A stretch of 64,000 bases of DNA from Brachypodium distachyon (lineage: Eukaryota; Streptophyta; Magnoliopsida; Poales; Poaceae): NCBI RefSeq assembly GCF_000005505.3, contig NC_016132.3, forward strand, positions 1,178,001 to 1,242,000, written 5' to 3'. Shown piece by piece: positions 9,042-19,275 of the stretch. The translations under genes and the position numbers were made by a program. A model generated the notes under the pieces. That model saw only the letters and a list, made by a program, of their open reading frames with translations, searched no databases and was not told the DNA's origin. How positions within the stretch are numbered: position 1 is the first letter of the stretch; each line of letters starts with the position of its first letter.

Positions 9042-11313
9042 TTAGCAACATACATTTTCCCTCTTTTTTCTGAACTTGTGCTTTTTATCGAGCCAAGTTC
9101 TTTTTCGTTTTGAAGTTTTTGTTTCAACCTCCTTTTTCTTTAGGCGCGCGTTAGTCAACAAGTCATCTGGTGGGCTAGCATCTGTGGGAATCGTAGATGG
9201 ATACCAAGGAGTGCTTGTGCATGCATTGAGTTTTTCTTGAATTTGCTTACCAAGGATGTCAAGTGTGCTATCCACCAAAGCAACACATTTTGGGAAGTTG
9301 GATGCTCGATCCGCCAAATTATGAAATTGATGGGACATATATCTGTAGCTAAGCATGGCATCCATATATGGGTTTTCAATTATATTTCTTCCCTCCTTGT
9401 CTTGTACAGCTCCACTTCGTGCTTCTCGTGTCCATCGCTTTAACACATAATGTGATGGCAATGACTTGATGTTCATTAAATCAAGAACTTTAAGAGCATG
9501 GCCACACAATATCCCAATTCTCTCATATTGCTGGCAGCTGCACACAACTATTTGTCTCAAAGGATCACCGGTAACTTTATACTCTTCTTCGATGGTAAAA
9601 TCTCCTACAATATATTCATTACAGCCATCCAATTGCTTGGTGCAAGCTGATAAGGATCTTTCATATTCACCTTGGAAAACTTCAAATATACAAGGTGTAT
9701 ATACTTTACTAGCTTGCACCAACATAGGTGGTGGTCTCCTCATAAATAATTTTGGTAACTTTTTCCTTGAGTCAAATTCTGAATTCAGTTCGTTATTCCT
9801 TTTTCCTTGCACCACCCTTTCAAAATGCTTAAAGAAACGGATGATATCGAAATCAGATTTGAAATGGATTTTCAAATCATTGTTCAGACTCTCACTCAAT
9901 TGTGTACTTCTCATTCCTAGTGTGAAGACATCCTTCATATAACATTCAGCCCATTTTTCTTTGAACTTATATATGCTATCCAACCAAGTTTGCTTGCTCA
10001 CCTTTTTCCTCATGAGGTCAAACTTTTGTTCAAATTCTGCCTTGTCTTCATACTCAAACATGCACGCACTAAAATCTGCCAGAATACTAGTTTCTTCATT
10101 CTCCTCTCTTTTCTTCTCTTCATTTTTTTCTTTCTTCTTCTCTTTTTTCTTCTTTTCCTTTTTCTGATCTTCATCCTTCTCTTCATGTAGATGCTTGACA
10201 GCATTTTGCATAATGTGAAAGGTGCATAATCCATGCCATGCTTCTACAAACACTTCTCCAACTGCCTTTCCCATTGCGGCATCTTGATCTGTATATAATG
10301 TTTTAGGCACCTTTCCTTTATGAGCATTTAGAAAGGCCTCAAACAACCACTTGAAAGATGCAAAGGTCTCATCATACATGAGAGCAGCACCAAAAACTAC
10401 AGTTTCTCTAAAGTGATTGAATCCGACAAAAACACCGAAGGGCCTACTCTCTTTGTTTGTTCCAAAAGTAGTGTCAAAACTAACCACATCGCCAAAATGT
10501 GCATAGTCCATGATCATTTTAGCATCAGCCCAAAATATGTTTGCTATTTGTTCTTCACGATCCATTTGCAATGCATATTGGAATGATGGGTTTTCAACAA
10601 TCTTGTCTTGAAAAATACTTAAGCATGCTACCTGCTTGGCCATATGCCATTTCTCGTTGGCGCTTGGTCCGCAAATAATTCTTGTGATCACGGAGGGTAT
10701 AGCTAAGATTGAGTCCTCCACCAACTTGGTGACTTGCAAACTCATGTGAGGCTTTTGGCCCAATACCTGGATCATCTGCCATTTCAATTTCAAAAGCTTG
10801 TAACTCTGAAATTTTCTTCTGTGACACCATTAAATGTAAAGTTTCTGGCAGGTGCAGTGTGTGATTGTGTTCCAAAATCAGCTTAGTCACTTTGAGATTT
10901 TCCTTTTTCCGGTCCACATTAACACTCATGTGCACTTGGCAATCGGTTCTAGTTTCAGCTCGAGGCAACTTTGTTAAATGGTCCCTTTTGTCTTGTGATC
11001 GATGACCCTCATTTGCACAAACAAATTTACATGATGTAACTTTCCCATCAGATGCTCTTTTGTTTGTATACCTTTTTCTGACCTCAAAGCCTTGCTGCCC
11101 ACAATAGCTCAGCCAAAATGCCCAAGCTTCATCTGAATTTGTAAATTCCATGCCAACATGAGGTACCAAACCTGGCAGTACAACTCTATAGTGTAAAAAT
11201 TGAGTTAGTGTTGGAGTTATGAGTGGCGCAAGTGTGGAGAAAATATTGGAACCAATAGTATTGAAAAAGAAGTTGTGGAAATAAGCAAACACTAGCAGTA
11301 CGTAAGGATACAA
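9042..11313 (-). pseudogene. FAR1/MULE-type transposase, one frameshift
   Basis: The upstream frame (start near 11313) holds a FAR1-type zinc-binding N-terminus (VGMEFTNSDEAWAFWLSYC.., FEVRKRYTNK, LEHNHTLHLPE). The downstream frame (to 9042) holds the MULE catalytic core (FGDVVSFDTTFGTNKESRPF.., LYTDQDAAMGKAV, HGLCTFHIMQN) and a SWIM-type zinc finger (CSCQQYERIGILCGHALKVL). The tail is lysine-rich. The frames join at about 10612: a run of five T's in TATTTTTCAAGAC is one T too long, ending the first frame at ..YFSRQDC while the conserved FQDKIVENPSFQYALQMD continues in the next. A ~30-residue K/E-rich insertion follows the CTFHIMQN motif. An additional small 5' exon near 11390-11490 is possible but unproven. 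Confidence 0.85.
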
Positions 11314-11914
11314 AAATCATATAGCCTTTTCCTGTTTAAATTACCGATTTCATGCCAAAGTACTTGAGATAAGGAAAGTACCTATTTAAATGAGGATCAT
11401 TGCTTGATCTGTTAATCTCCTCTGCCACCTCTGTTTCTTTCATAGTTTCTTCTTCCGTGGACAAATAGAGAAATTGATCAAATTCAACCATTTAATTCCA
11501 TGAGAAATAGGGGAGTTGATCAAACCAAAGTAGAGCAGCGCTTGAGCTCCAGGTCCTGGCACAAATTCGAATTCAGGTGATTGTCGTCATGTGGGAGACA
11601 GAACGAGAAAGGGAGAAAATCGGGCAACTGAGATCTACCTGGGAATGACGAAGTAGATCAGCACGTGAGCTCCTCCAGGTCCTGGCGGGAAATCTCTTTC
11701 TCTCCCGCCGTACTTGTCTAACACCCTGTCCTCTGGCGCCTTTTTCTGAGACAGCGCTCTTCTTTTCCCTCTTGGTCCTTGGACTGGGCTTTGGGCCAAC
11801 CCATCAGTGCGTTTCCAGGGGATCTGATGTGCTGCCGTCCGATGGACCACGAACGAATCGATTTAACTTACGTCCCTCTGCAGTATTGACTAGTACGTAA
11901 GAGGATCTCGTTCC

Positions 11915-11923
11915 ATGGTCTTT
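11915..11923. repeat. Right target-site duplication of the Mutator-like element
   Basis: ATGGTCTTT matches the left flank GTGGTCTTT with one difference, as expected for an older insertion. Confidence 0.75.
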
Positions 11924-12010
11924 GGTCCAACTAAAATTTTGTAACCTTGGTCGATTTTATTACCAGGTGTGAATTAACATTTTCGGAAGAAAAACATAGT
12001 ATAGGCTAGT

Positions 12011-12204
12011 CATCGGATCGGAGAATAACATATGTTACTAGTTTATATTACTATTTCAATAGTGCGTAGTAACATATTTGTGCTAATATAAAAATCTCAT
12101 TATTAGTTTTATAGACTCATTCTATCTTGAGAAGTGTGATGGTAACACATCTAGTTACCCCAACATTCTCTTTCCTCGTTAATAACATGACACATCATCA
12201 ACGT
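12011..12204 (-). mobile_element. Truncated Tourist-like MITE
   Basis: This stretch matches, in the opposite orientation, most of the MITE at 46411-46670 (shared GTGATGGTAACA, TAATAACATGACACATCATC and ATATGTTACTAGT). It keeps one terminus (GGCTAGTCAT) and is cut off on the right where a SINA exon fragment begins. Confidence 0.6.
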
Positions 12205-12207
12205 TGT

Positions 12208-12308
12208 TATTCCCCACGGCGCCTACCCCACCCCACCCCCCCCCCCCCCCAATCCTCTCTCTTGAAACTGCAAACAAAAGCCACCTCTGCTCTTTGTGGT
12301 GAAGATGG
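12208..12308 (-). pseudogene. Duplicated fragment of the S2 5' end
   Basis: The sequence TTCCCCACGGCGCCT.., AATCCTCTCTCTTGAAACTG and AAAAGCCACCTCTGCTCTTT repeats 7605-7715, the start of S2 exon 1 and its leader, in the same orientation. An expanded C run replaces the start-codon region. The fragment is fused directly to the truncated MITE. It cannot encode a protein. Confidence 0.65.
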
Positions 12309-12584
12309 TGTTGGTTACACTGCTTTATGTGTTGTGTTGGATGGTCTTTTTTTTTATTGTGTCGGGTGGTCTTCGACTCACACGTTCTCCAAAAGATTCG
12401 GTTAGGATGAAAACACAAGAAACATAAAAAAAAAAGGTGTTACAAATATGGAACATAAAAAAAATGAACGATTTCTTTTTCAAAAGACAAAAAAAGGAAA
12501 ATGAACGAAATGTTTGCTATGGACTCGATTGTACCAGCATGCCCATGTGTCGGGCCAGAACCTTGCATTTTCCTTACGGTTTTG

Positions 12585-12775
12585 CTATTTCTTAATTAGG
12601 CGACTGAGAAATAACTATTTTTTCTTAGTCGATGATAACGACCTTTTGATTCAATCATTGAGATTCTTATAAGATTAATATAAGTCTGATGGATAAAATA
12701 ATCTTGATTAGATGGCTACGATTGTTGATTGAGAAATAAATATTTCTTAGACGACTGAGAAATAGACACTCGTGT
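12585..12775. mobile_element. Possible MITE with GACTGAGAAATA inverted ends
   Basis: Both ends carry CGACTGAGAAATA and TATTTCTTAG motifs in inverted arrangement, and the interior is AT-rich and non-coding. Related partial sequences appear near 48245 and 52305. No clear target duplication was found. Confidence 0.35.
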
Positions 12776-12811
12776 TTCCTTGAGTACAGACAAAGAATAA
12801 ACATACTACGC

Positions 12812-12865
12812 GATGAACATGGATGCCAAGCAAAACAAGTTATCAAACACCTAACCTGCAAGCAC
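12812..12865 (+). repeat. Dispersed repeat, third partial copy
   Basis: GATGAACATGGATGCCAAGC and TATCAAACACCTAACCTGCA match 6382-6437. The similarity ends abruptly after about 55 bp. Confidence 0.5.
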
Positions 12866-13450
12866 AACAAATTATGCAGCACCAGAAACAAAATAGACAG
12901 AGATCGACGTGGGAAGAAAGGGGAAAAGGAAGGACGCGCGATGGACAATCGGACCAGGCGGCGGGTTTCGGGAGCGACCACGTGTCATCCTGCCGGCGGT
13001 GCCTTTCCATCCCGCCGAGCAAGAAGAGCGCAGCGATTCCGCGAGGTTTACTGAGCAGCGCCCGACATGTCCTCCTTGAAGAGCACCTCTCATTTCTTGA
13101 TATATTGTTTTGAGTATCGATCGATCGCTAAATCTGCTTGATCGATATTGCACTTTGACAAATTGTCTCGTTCAATCTGACCGGCATGTGTGGTCTAGGG
13201 CCTTTTTGACAGAAATTCCCATGCTATATTATACAGGGCACGAACTTAAGGAAAAAAACTGTGCGTCAAGCGCTTATCTTCTCATAATCTCGTGAGACGG
13301 GACGGAAGAGCGAGGCCGGCCGGGTGCTGCACGACTATATTTGCATCCATGCGTGTACAGAATCTCTTAATTAATCCCACCGCGGTGATCGATCCTGACC
13401 TAGCTAGCAGCTAGCGATCTCGTTCAACTCTCGAGAAACTAGATCGATCA

Positions 13451-14735
13451 ATGGCCGCGGCCGCAGCAGCAGCGTTGCCTGACGACCTCCTCCTCGACAT
13501 CTTCTCGCGGCTCCCGGACCCCGTCGACCTCCTCCGCTGCGCCGCCACCTGCGCGCCCTGGTTCCGCGTACCACCGCCGCCGGCAACCTTAGCCCTCTCC
13601 CACGCCACGGCTCCTCCTTCGTCCTCGGCGTCTTCTACCAGAGCGTGGAACCATCATCGGTGTCCAAGAACATGAACAATGAACCTTATTCGTACTGGCC
13701 GCCGCAGTTCGTGAGGCTCCACGTACCGCCGCTTCCCGGCGTCTCCTTCTCCTACTTCTTCCCCAACTCCGACGGGCTCTTCAGCAGCGGGGGCAGCTAC
13801 TACGCCAAGCCCCTAGCCTCGCGCCGCGGGCTGCTCCTCGCCCGCATCACGCCCACGCGGGCCGCCGATCACCACCGGCGGAGGCTCCACCAACTCGCCG
13901 TCTGCCACCCGCGCCTCCTCCCGCCGCCTCCCTTCGACCAACTCGACCTCGCTGGCTACGCGCTGCTGCCCGATGCCGACGATCCGACTTTCTTCAGGGT
14001 GCTCGTCACCGCCATCGTCGTAGTCTCCGACTCCGGCGACCGCGGCCGCCGCCTCGTGCACCACGCCTACTCCTTCTCCTCCGCCACGAGCCTCTGGAGC
14101 GTGCCCATCGAGTGCACGACCAGCGGGCTCGCCATGCCCGGGCCGCGCGCGGCCACCGTGGACGCACACGGCACGGCGCACTGGCTCTACCTTGACACCT
14201 CATCCTTCTTCATCCTCGCCGTCGTCACGGGCGACGCGACACACGCGGCGCTAACCAAGCTCCCCTTCATCGAGGTCTTCCAACGGGAGCACTTCCACCT
14301 CCAGCAGCCATTGTTCCCACGCCGACCTCGCGCTCGTCCACAACCGGCGGGACGACGCCGGCGTCGGCGTGCTAGAGCTCTGGAAGAAGGCCGATCACGG
14401 CGGTGCCGGAAGCTGGGTGCGATCGGAGCAGGCCAGGTTCGAATGGTGGAAGGCGTTGGGGTTGGCGGAGAGTGCAGCTGGCAAGCTGCTGGTGGTGCAA
14501 CGTCGTGGCGCCGTTTGGCCCATCTTCAGCTAGCTAGCTTGATGTCGAGAGCGGTTAAGCGGAGACGGTGGATTGCAGCCATGGCAGGCTCGAGTGGTAC
14601 TACCCGACACAGGTCTGTGACGCCTTTGGGAGATGCCATGGGTGTGATAGTTGCAACGAGTGCACGTATAATTGCCGTGTGCTCTACGAGCTGCATTGGC
14701 CCTTCTTCCTCCGTCACATCTCAGCTTGGAGCTAG
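13451..14735 (+). pseudogene. F1: F-box protein pseudogene, several lesions
   Basis: It begins MAAAAAAALPDDLLLDIF.. and ..LPDPVDLLRCAATCAPWFRV, a clear F-box. It is a paralogue of the minus-strand genes F2 (39056) and F3 (41195). The frame shifts just after WFRV (near 13571). It then continues with the family's FPNSDG, PLASRRGLLL and GPRAATVDAHGTAHWLY blocks, and shifts again near 14315 before ADLALVHNRR. It meets stop codons after VWPIFS and LDVESG. The end is still recognisable as CDSCNECTYNCRVLYELHWP followed by FFLRHISAWS and TAG at 14735. An intact protein would be a substrate adaptor of an SCF ubiquitin ligase. This copy should not make one. Confidence 0.8.
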
Positions 14736-15380
14736 CCTGCCCTGTAAATGAACATCATCGAGCATTAATTGGTCGAGTTGCAATTATACATGTACAGTAC
14801 TAGAACAACATGTTTGTTCTTGCACGAATGGTACGTAGTATATAATCAGGCATTCTGTTTTCTTAATGACATGGTTGAACTTTTTGTTTGAAAATGTTTG
14901 AAGTAAGTGATTCCCGATTCATATATTTTTTGACAGAGAAAGTAACATATGGTATTAGTAGCATCAGGAACGACGATAGAGGTTGCCAGGCTAGAATACA
15001 CAGTGTGCTACGTACTGTAGGAAGTAGTACTACATACTAGTTCGGAGCATGACTGAATTAGTAAAAAGCAGAACCTACTTCATGGAAACTGCAATGCAGT
15101 AAACATCCCACCTTGTACAGTCTCAAGGGCTTAGTACATTCCTCACACCATCGCAGCAACAAATAGACCATGATCATCTCATATTATCGCTCCCGTACGT
15201 CCTGCCCCCTTCTCTATCGCATAAGCCGCATCCACATTAAGCTTGACATAATTTTCTTTCGGCTTCTTCAAGGGGTGCCTAGCAATCCTCGCCCCACCCT
15301 TCTTCATTGCACGGGAATAATTCAAGGCAAGGACCGAGGTCGCTTGCGCCGATCGGACTGGCAGTTTTATCTATGGGTAG
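14736..15380. other. Intergenic stretch, nothing recognised
   Basis: AT-rich flank of F1 with no open frame that resembles a protein and no recognised repeat until the hAT MITE at 15389. Confidence 0.35.
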
Positions 15381-15388
15381 CTTGCCGC

Positions 15389-15577
15389 CAGGGGCGGAGG
15401 CAGGGATCAGGCCAGCCCTGGCCCTGGCCCCGCTAAGATTTCGGTTTTCTACTCGAGTCTCTACATAACTTTGCGATTTTATCATGTGAGTTTCATATTT
15501 TTATGTTTTGGTCCTCCCTAATAAATAATCCCTTCTATTTTGTCCCTTTCTATAAATTTTTTCTGCCTCCACCCCTG
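15389..15577. mobile_element. hAT-type MITE (189 bp) with 8 bp target duplication
   Basis: The element begins CAGGGGCGGAGGCAG and ends CTGCCTCCACCCCTG, 14 of 15 positions inverted. The sequence CTTGCCGC occurs immediately before (15381-15388) and after (15578-15585). An 8 bp duplication and a CAGGG terminus are hAT superfamily features. No coding capacity. Confidence 0.9.
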
Positions 15578-15814
15578 CTTGCCGCTATTCCCACCAAAGG
15601 TACCATATAGTAGTAGCAATACGGTCATTCCGCATGACATGAGGAAGTAGTAGCGCCTTGGCTTCCTGTTGGAGAGAGAGAGAGAGAGGCCTTAGTCGTA
15701 TTGTTTGTTACATGAGGTTGGTATCGATAGGTGTAATCCCAATCTTATCTCTTGATTGGTTACACGACAACAGATCTTAGATCCCTATCGATATCTCTAA
15801 CAACTCTAACACCC

Positions 15815-17200
15815 TCCCTTAATCTAAACCGTGTGACAAGTTTTGGTTATGCCGAAATTCCTCCAAAGCTTTGAATGGAAGAGATTTGGTGAATCAATCC
15901 GCCACTTGATCATGTGTAGACACAAACTGTATGCTCAACATTTTGTTGGTATCTCTCTCTCACGGACAAAATGATGATGTATGTCAATATGCTTCGTTCT
16001 TGCATATATACATGCATGGAAGACAACAGATAGATAAGTTGCACCCATATTGTCACACCATAGAATTGGAACTTCTTTCAATGTAACTCCAAGTTCCTTG
16101 AGCAAAGATTCCATCCAAATTAATTATGCATGATGTTGCATTGGCTACTGCTTTGTATTTTGCTTCAGTGCTTGAGCGAGAGACTATTGCTTGTTTCTTT
16201 GAACTCCAAGATATCAGATTCGGTCCAAAAAAATACAGCAAAGCACCTGTTGATTTTCTGTCATGTAGACATCATTGCCCAATTTGCATCTGAGAAAGCA
16301 CTAGTCAAGTAGAGAGTGGGATTTCCTGAAAGTGAGTCCCATTCCCAATGTGTGCTTTATATATCTCAAAATAAATGTGACAGCAGTCCAGTGTAGTGTA
16401 GCGGGAGCATGCAAAAATTGACAAACCTTATTTACCGAGAACGATAAATCTGGACGAGTCAATGTCAAATATTGAAGTGCACCTACTATGCTTCTATACC
16501 TTGTTCTATCTTCGGTACCAAGAAGACTACCTTCATGTGCATAAATTTTCTGGATGATAGGGGTGTAGGTGACGCCTTGCAGTTTTGCATGACCGCTTTT
16601 GTCAGCAGATCTGAAGAATACTTCTCTTGAGTTAGCAACAGCCCATCAGCATGCAGTTTCCTTCACTTCCATGCCCAAGAAGAAGTGCAAGTAAGATCCT
16701 TGAGTGCAAACTGCTCACTCAGATCATGAAGCGGTGCTATAACAGCTAGCCTGGCTTGTTGAGCTTGTTATATTACTGTAATATCATCAACATAGATTAG
16801 TACAAAAACAATAATGCCCAACTTATTGAAGATGAATAGTGATGTATCAGATTTGGATGGAACAAAAACCAAGATCATGTAGTTTAGTGCTCAACCAGGA
16901 GAACCATGCTGGAGGGGCTTGTTTGAGACCATACAATGCCTTGCGTTTGCAAAGGTGATATGGTGCATGAGATCTTCATATCCAGGTGGGTTGCTTCATG
17001 TAGACTTCCTCTTCCAGAACAACATAAAGAAACACATTCTTTACGTCTAGTTGTCGTCGACACCATCCCCTGGAGACAGAATAGACAACACAGTCTCATA
17101 GTAGCAGGTTTAACTACAGGACTAAATGTGTCCTCATAATCTATGCCATAGGGTTGCTTGAAGCCTTTTGCTACTAAGACTATTGGTTGTTTTCGTAGGT
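15815..17200 (-). mobile_element. Decayed Ty1/copia pol remnant
   Basis: Read on the minus strand, 17200-16880 gives a reverse-transcriptase start ([20 protein letters not shown] and VVKPATMR), 16241-16053 gives the RNase H motif ([20 protein letters not shown]), and 15980-15840 gives the ribonuclease end ([16 protein letters not shown]) with many stops and frameshifts. No paired LTRs were found. The GA-rich run at 15670-15690 may mark the old 3' LTR boundary. This is a fossil. Confidence 0.75.
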
Positions 17201-17960
17201 TATAGCCCATGGTTTTTGGTTTTCAGGCGAGTTTTGTATATCATTTTGTGCCGGTGTAGAAATATAACTGTTTTGGCCGTTTTGGGGGTCATCGCCTGAT
17301 TTTCTGATAACGTGAACCCCGATGCACGGTTTTGGAAAAATTTGGGCCGGTGTGAAAACAACACTATTTTTTCCATTTTCGTGGGATATAGTCCATGTTT
17401 TTTTAGGGTTTAGCCGATATTCCAATATCGTGACACCGTTACGTGGTTTTCGTGCTGCTTTGGTAGGTAGGAGAAAAATCACCGTTTCACCATTTTTGTG
17501 GGCTCAATTTTTTGCGTTTTGGTGGCAGATGCAAACAAACACCGTTTTTTCATGGCTATAGCCCACGTGTTTTTGGTTTTCGGCTGATTTTTCGATATCA
17601 TGACCCGCAGTACATACTTTCAGGTCATGTTAGGCCGGTGCAGAAAATCACTATTTAACTTTTTTGTGGGCTATAGCTCACATGTTTTGGGTTTTGGACA
17701 ATTTTCATATATCGTGACACCCCCTCCCCTACATAGTTTTGGACCATGTTGGCTCAGTGCTGAAAAATCAATGTTTGGGGCATTTTCATGGGCTCAAGCC
17801 CACATTTTTGGGGTTTTCTTTCCGATAACGTGACCCCGGTACATGGTTTCAAGCCATTTTTTACAGTGCTTTTTATGGCCGTTTTCGTGGGTTATGACCC
17901 ATGTTTTTGGGATTTTTGGCCGATTTTTGCAAGTGCAACCTTGATATGAATCCGGGTTTT
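17190..17960. repeat. Degenerate tandem array, ~100-185 bp units
   Basis: The block is built from diverged copies of one unit: a GTGGGCTATAGCCCATGTTTTTGG-like head, TTTTCGGCCGATTTTTCGATATCG-like middle, then CGGTACATGGTTTT and a GCCGGTGCAGAAAATCAC-like end. Unit heads lie near 17201, 17386, 17502, 17557, 17670, 17791 and 17892, so spacing is irregular through deletions. It begins directly at the end of the copia remnant. It resembles satellite DNA or a repeated LTR segment; I cannot name the family. Confidence 0.7.
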
Positions 17961-19100
17961 GCTACACCCGGACGCACCGTGCGTTCTATTGTCACTGCAC
18001 GTTTCACTTGATGTGGACTGTCCACGTGCCTTCCCATCACATGGGCCTGCCCTTTCTTTCCCTCTCCATGGGCCTCCCCCTTCTCACCATGCACATGCCC
18101 TCTCTCTAACACCCCCCCCCCCTCTACCATATGCGTCGGGCCGCCCCCCCCCCCCCTCTCTACGCACATATGCGGGGCTGCCATGCCAGCGATGGGGAAC
18201 ACATATGTGCGGCAGCGGGAAACATATATGTGTGGCGCATGTGGCGGCGACGGCATGGCGGTCCAGCATATGTGCAATGCGGCGGTGAGCATGTGCGCTA
18301 GCCATTTGCTCTGACTCCTCGCTATCTTCTGCACAAAACTCAAGTAAAGTAAGAGTGGGGATTGCTAGCGCAATGCGCTCGGGTATAGCCAAATCTTTTC
18401 AGCCTTATTTGGTTGAGAGTGCTGCTTAATCTGGTGTCAAAACGGAAGGAGGGTCTCTCCAGCTCGCATTTGCAAGAGCTAGCTGATCGAATCATCGAAC
18501 CACGTTGGTTGTTTTGAATATAAATAAAAGGTACCCCATCCGATGATCGATCAGGAAAGTAGTAATCAACCTAACTGTGATGTCTAGCATTTACCCAAAC
18601 TATTCGGTTTCCACGGTAATGCTATTTCCCTAGGAGAAGAGCATAATTTTGATCCTTCAATCGCCACGGAAGTCTAGGTTTAGACCCCTGATCGACGGAG
18701 CTGTGGAGCACACATAAAAGTGAACACCGAAAGAGAAAGAAAAAAACAGGAATTTAGAAAACACATGAATAAGGGGGAAATATAGGATTTGTAAAACGTG
18801 GGAAACAGAGATGAGTTGGTGTTTCGAATGCAGGAATGAAAACACATGGAATCATCGAATATTTTTCTTAATTAGGAGTTAACCAACATGGAAATGAGTA
18901 AAGAATCAATACTCGGCATGAAATAAATTGAAGTCGATCCATTTGGCGCCGTTCATTTCTGTAGCTTCTACTCGGCCCAACTTTTGCCCCGCCTGTAGCT
19001 TCTACTCTTCTTCCTCCTTCAAATTTCGAAATTCTCCCCACAGCTGCCGCCATTCGAAATTTCGAAACCTTGAGAGAGACAAAGAGGGCGGGAAAGAGCC
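17960..19100. other. Intergenic region, low-complexity parts, no gene
   Basis: This contains poly-C tracts near 18110 and 18145 and a run of ATATGTG-containing near-repeats at 18170-18290. From about 18400 on there is ordinary AT-rich sequence. No gene is supported before the S3 promoter. Confidence 0.35.
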
Positions 19101-19114
19101 AAAGGAGATACTAC

Positions 19115-19122
19115 TATATAAG
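19115..19122 (+). promoter_or_regulatory. Probable TATA box of S3
   Basis: TATATAAG lies 154 bp upstream of the S3 start codon, followed by GAGGGCAGGACC. The upstream CGAAATTTCGAAA palindrome and the AGAGACAGAGGGCGGGA stretch recur before S4 (about 21597-21640), so the two leaders are paralogous. Confidence 0.55.
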
Positions 19123-19275
19123 AGGGCAGGACCGCGGGAGAGAGCCAAAAATTGAGGGGAGAGCCAGAGAGAGAGATCGACCTAGAGACTATAGAGAGGC
19201 AGATCAAGGGCGGGAGCGATCGAGAATCCACTCGATTTCCTTGGATCGATCTCCTGCCGCCAGGTTCCGGCTCTC

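Larger units (their letters stand above)
7949..11914. mobile_element. Mutator-like element (MULE) with ~90+ bp TIRs
   Basis: The left terminus (GGAACGAGATCCTCTGACGT, from 7949) and the reverse complement of the right terminus (from 11914) match closely for about 90 bp. Weaker similarity continues to about 130 bp, through AAAGCCCAG on both sides. Long TIRs, a 9 bp target duplication and a FAR1-type MULE transposase on the minus strand make the class secure. The total length is 3966 bp. The transposase carries a frameshift, so this copy is not autonomous as it stands. Confidence 0.9.

Noticed and set aside
17959..18343. Open frames with ATATGTG near-repeats and poly-C
   Set aside because: Low-complexity sequence; no domain and no conserved start.
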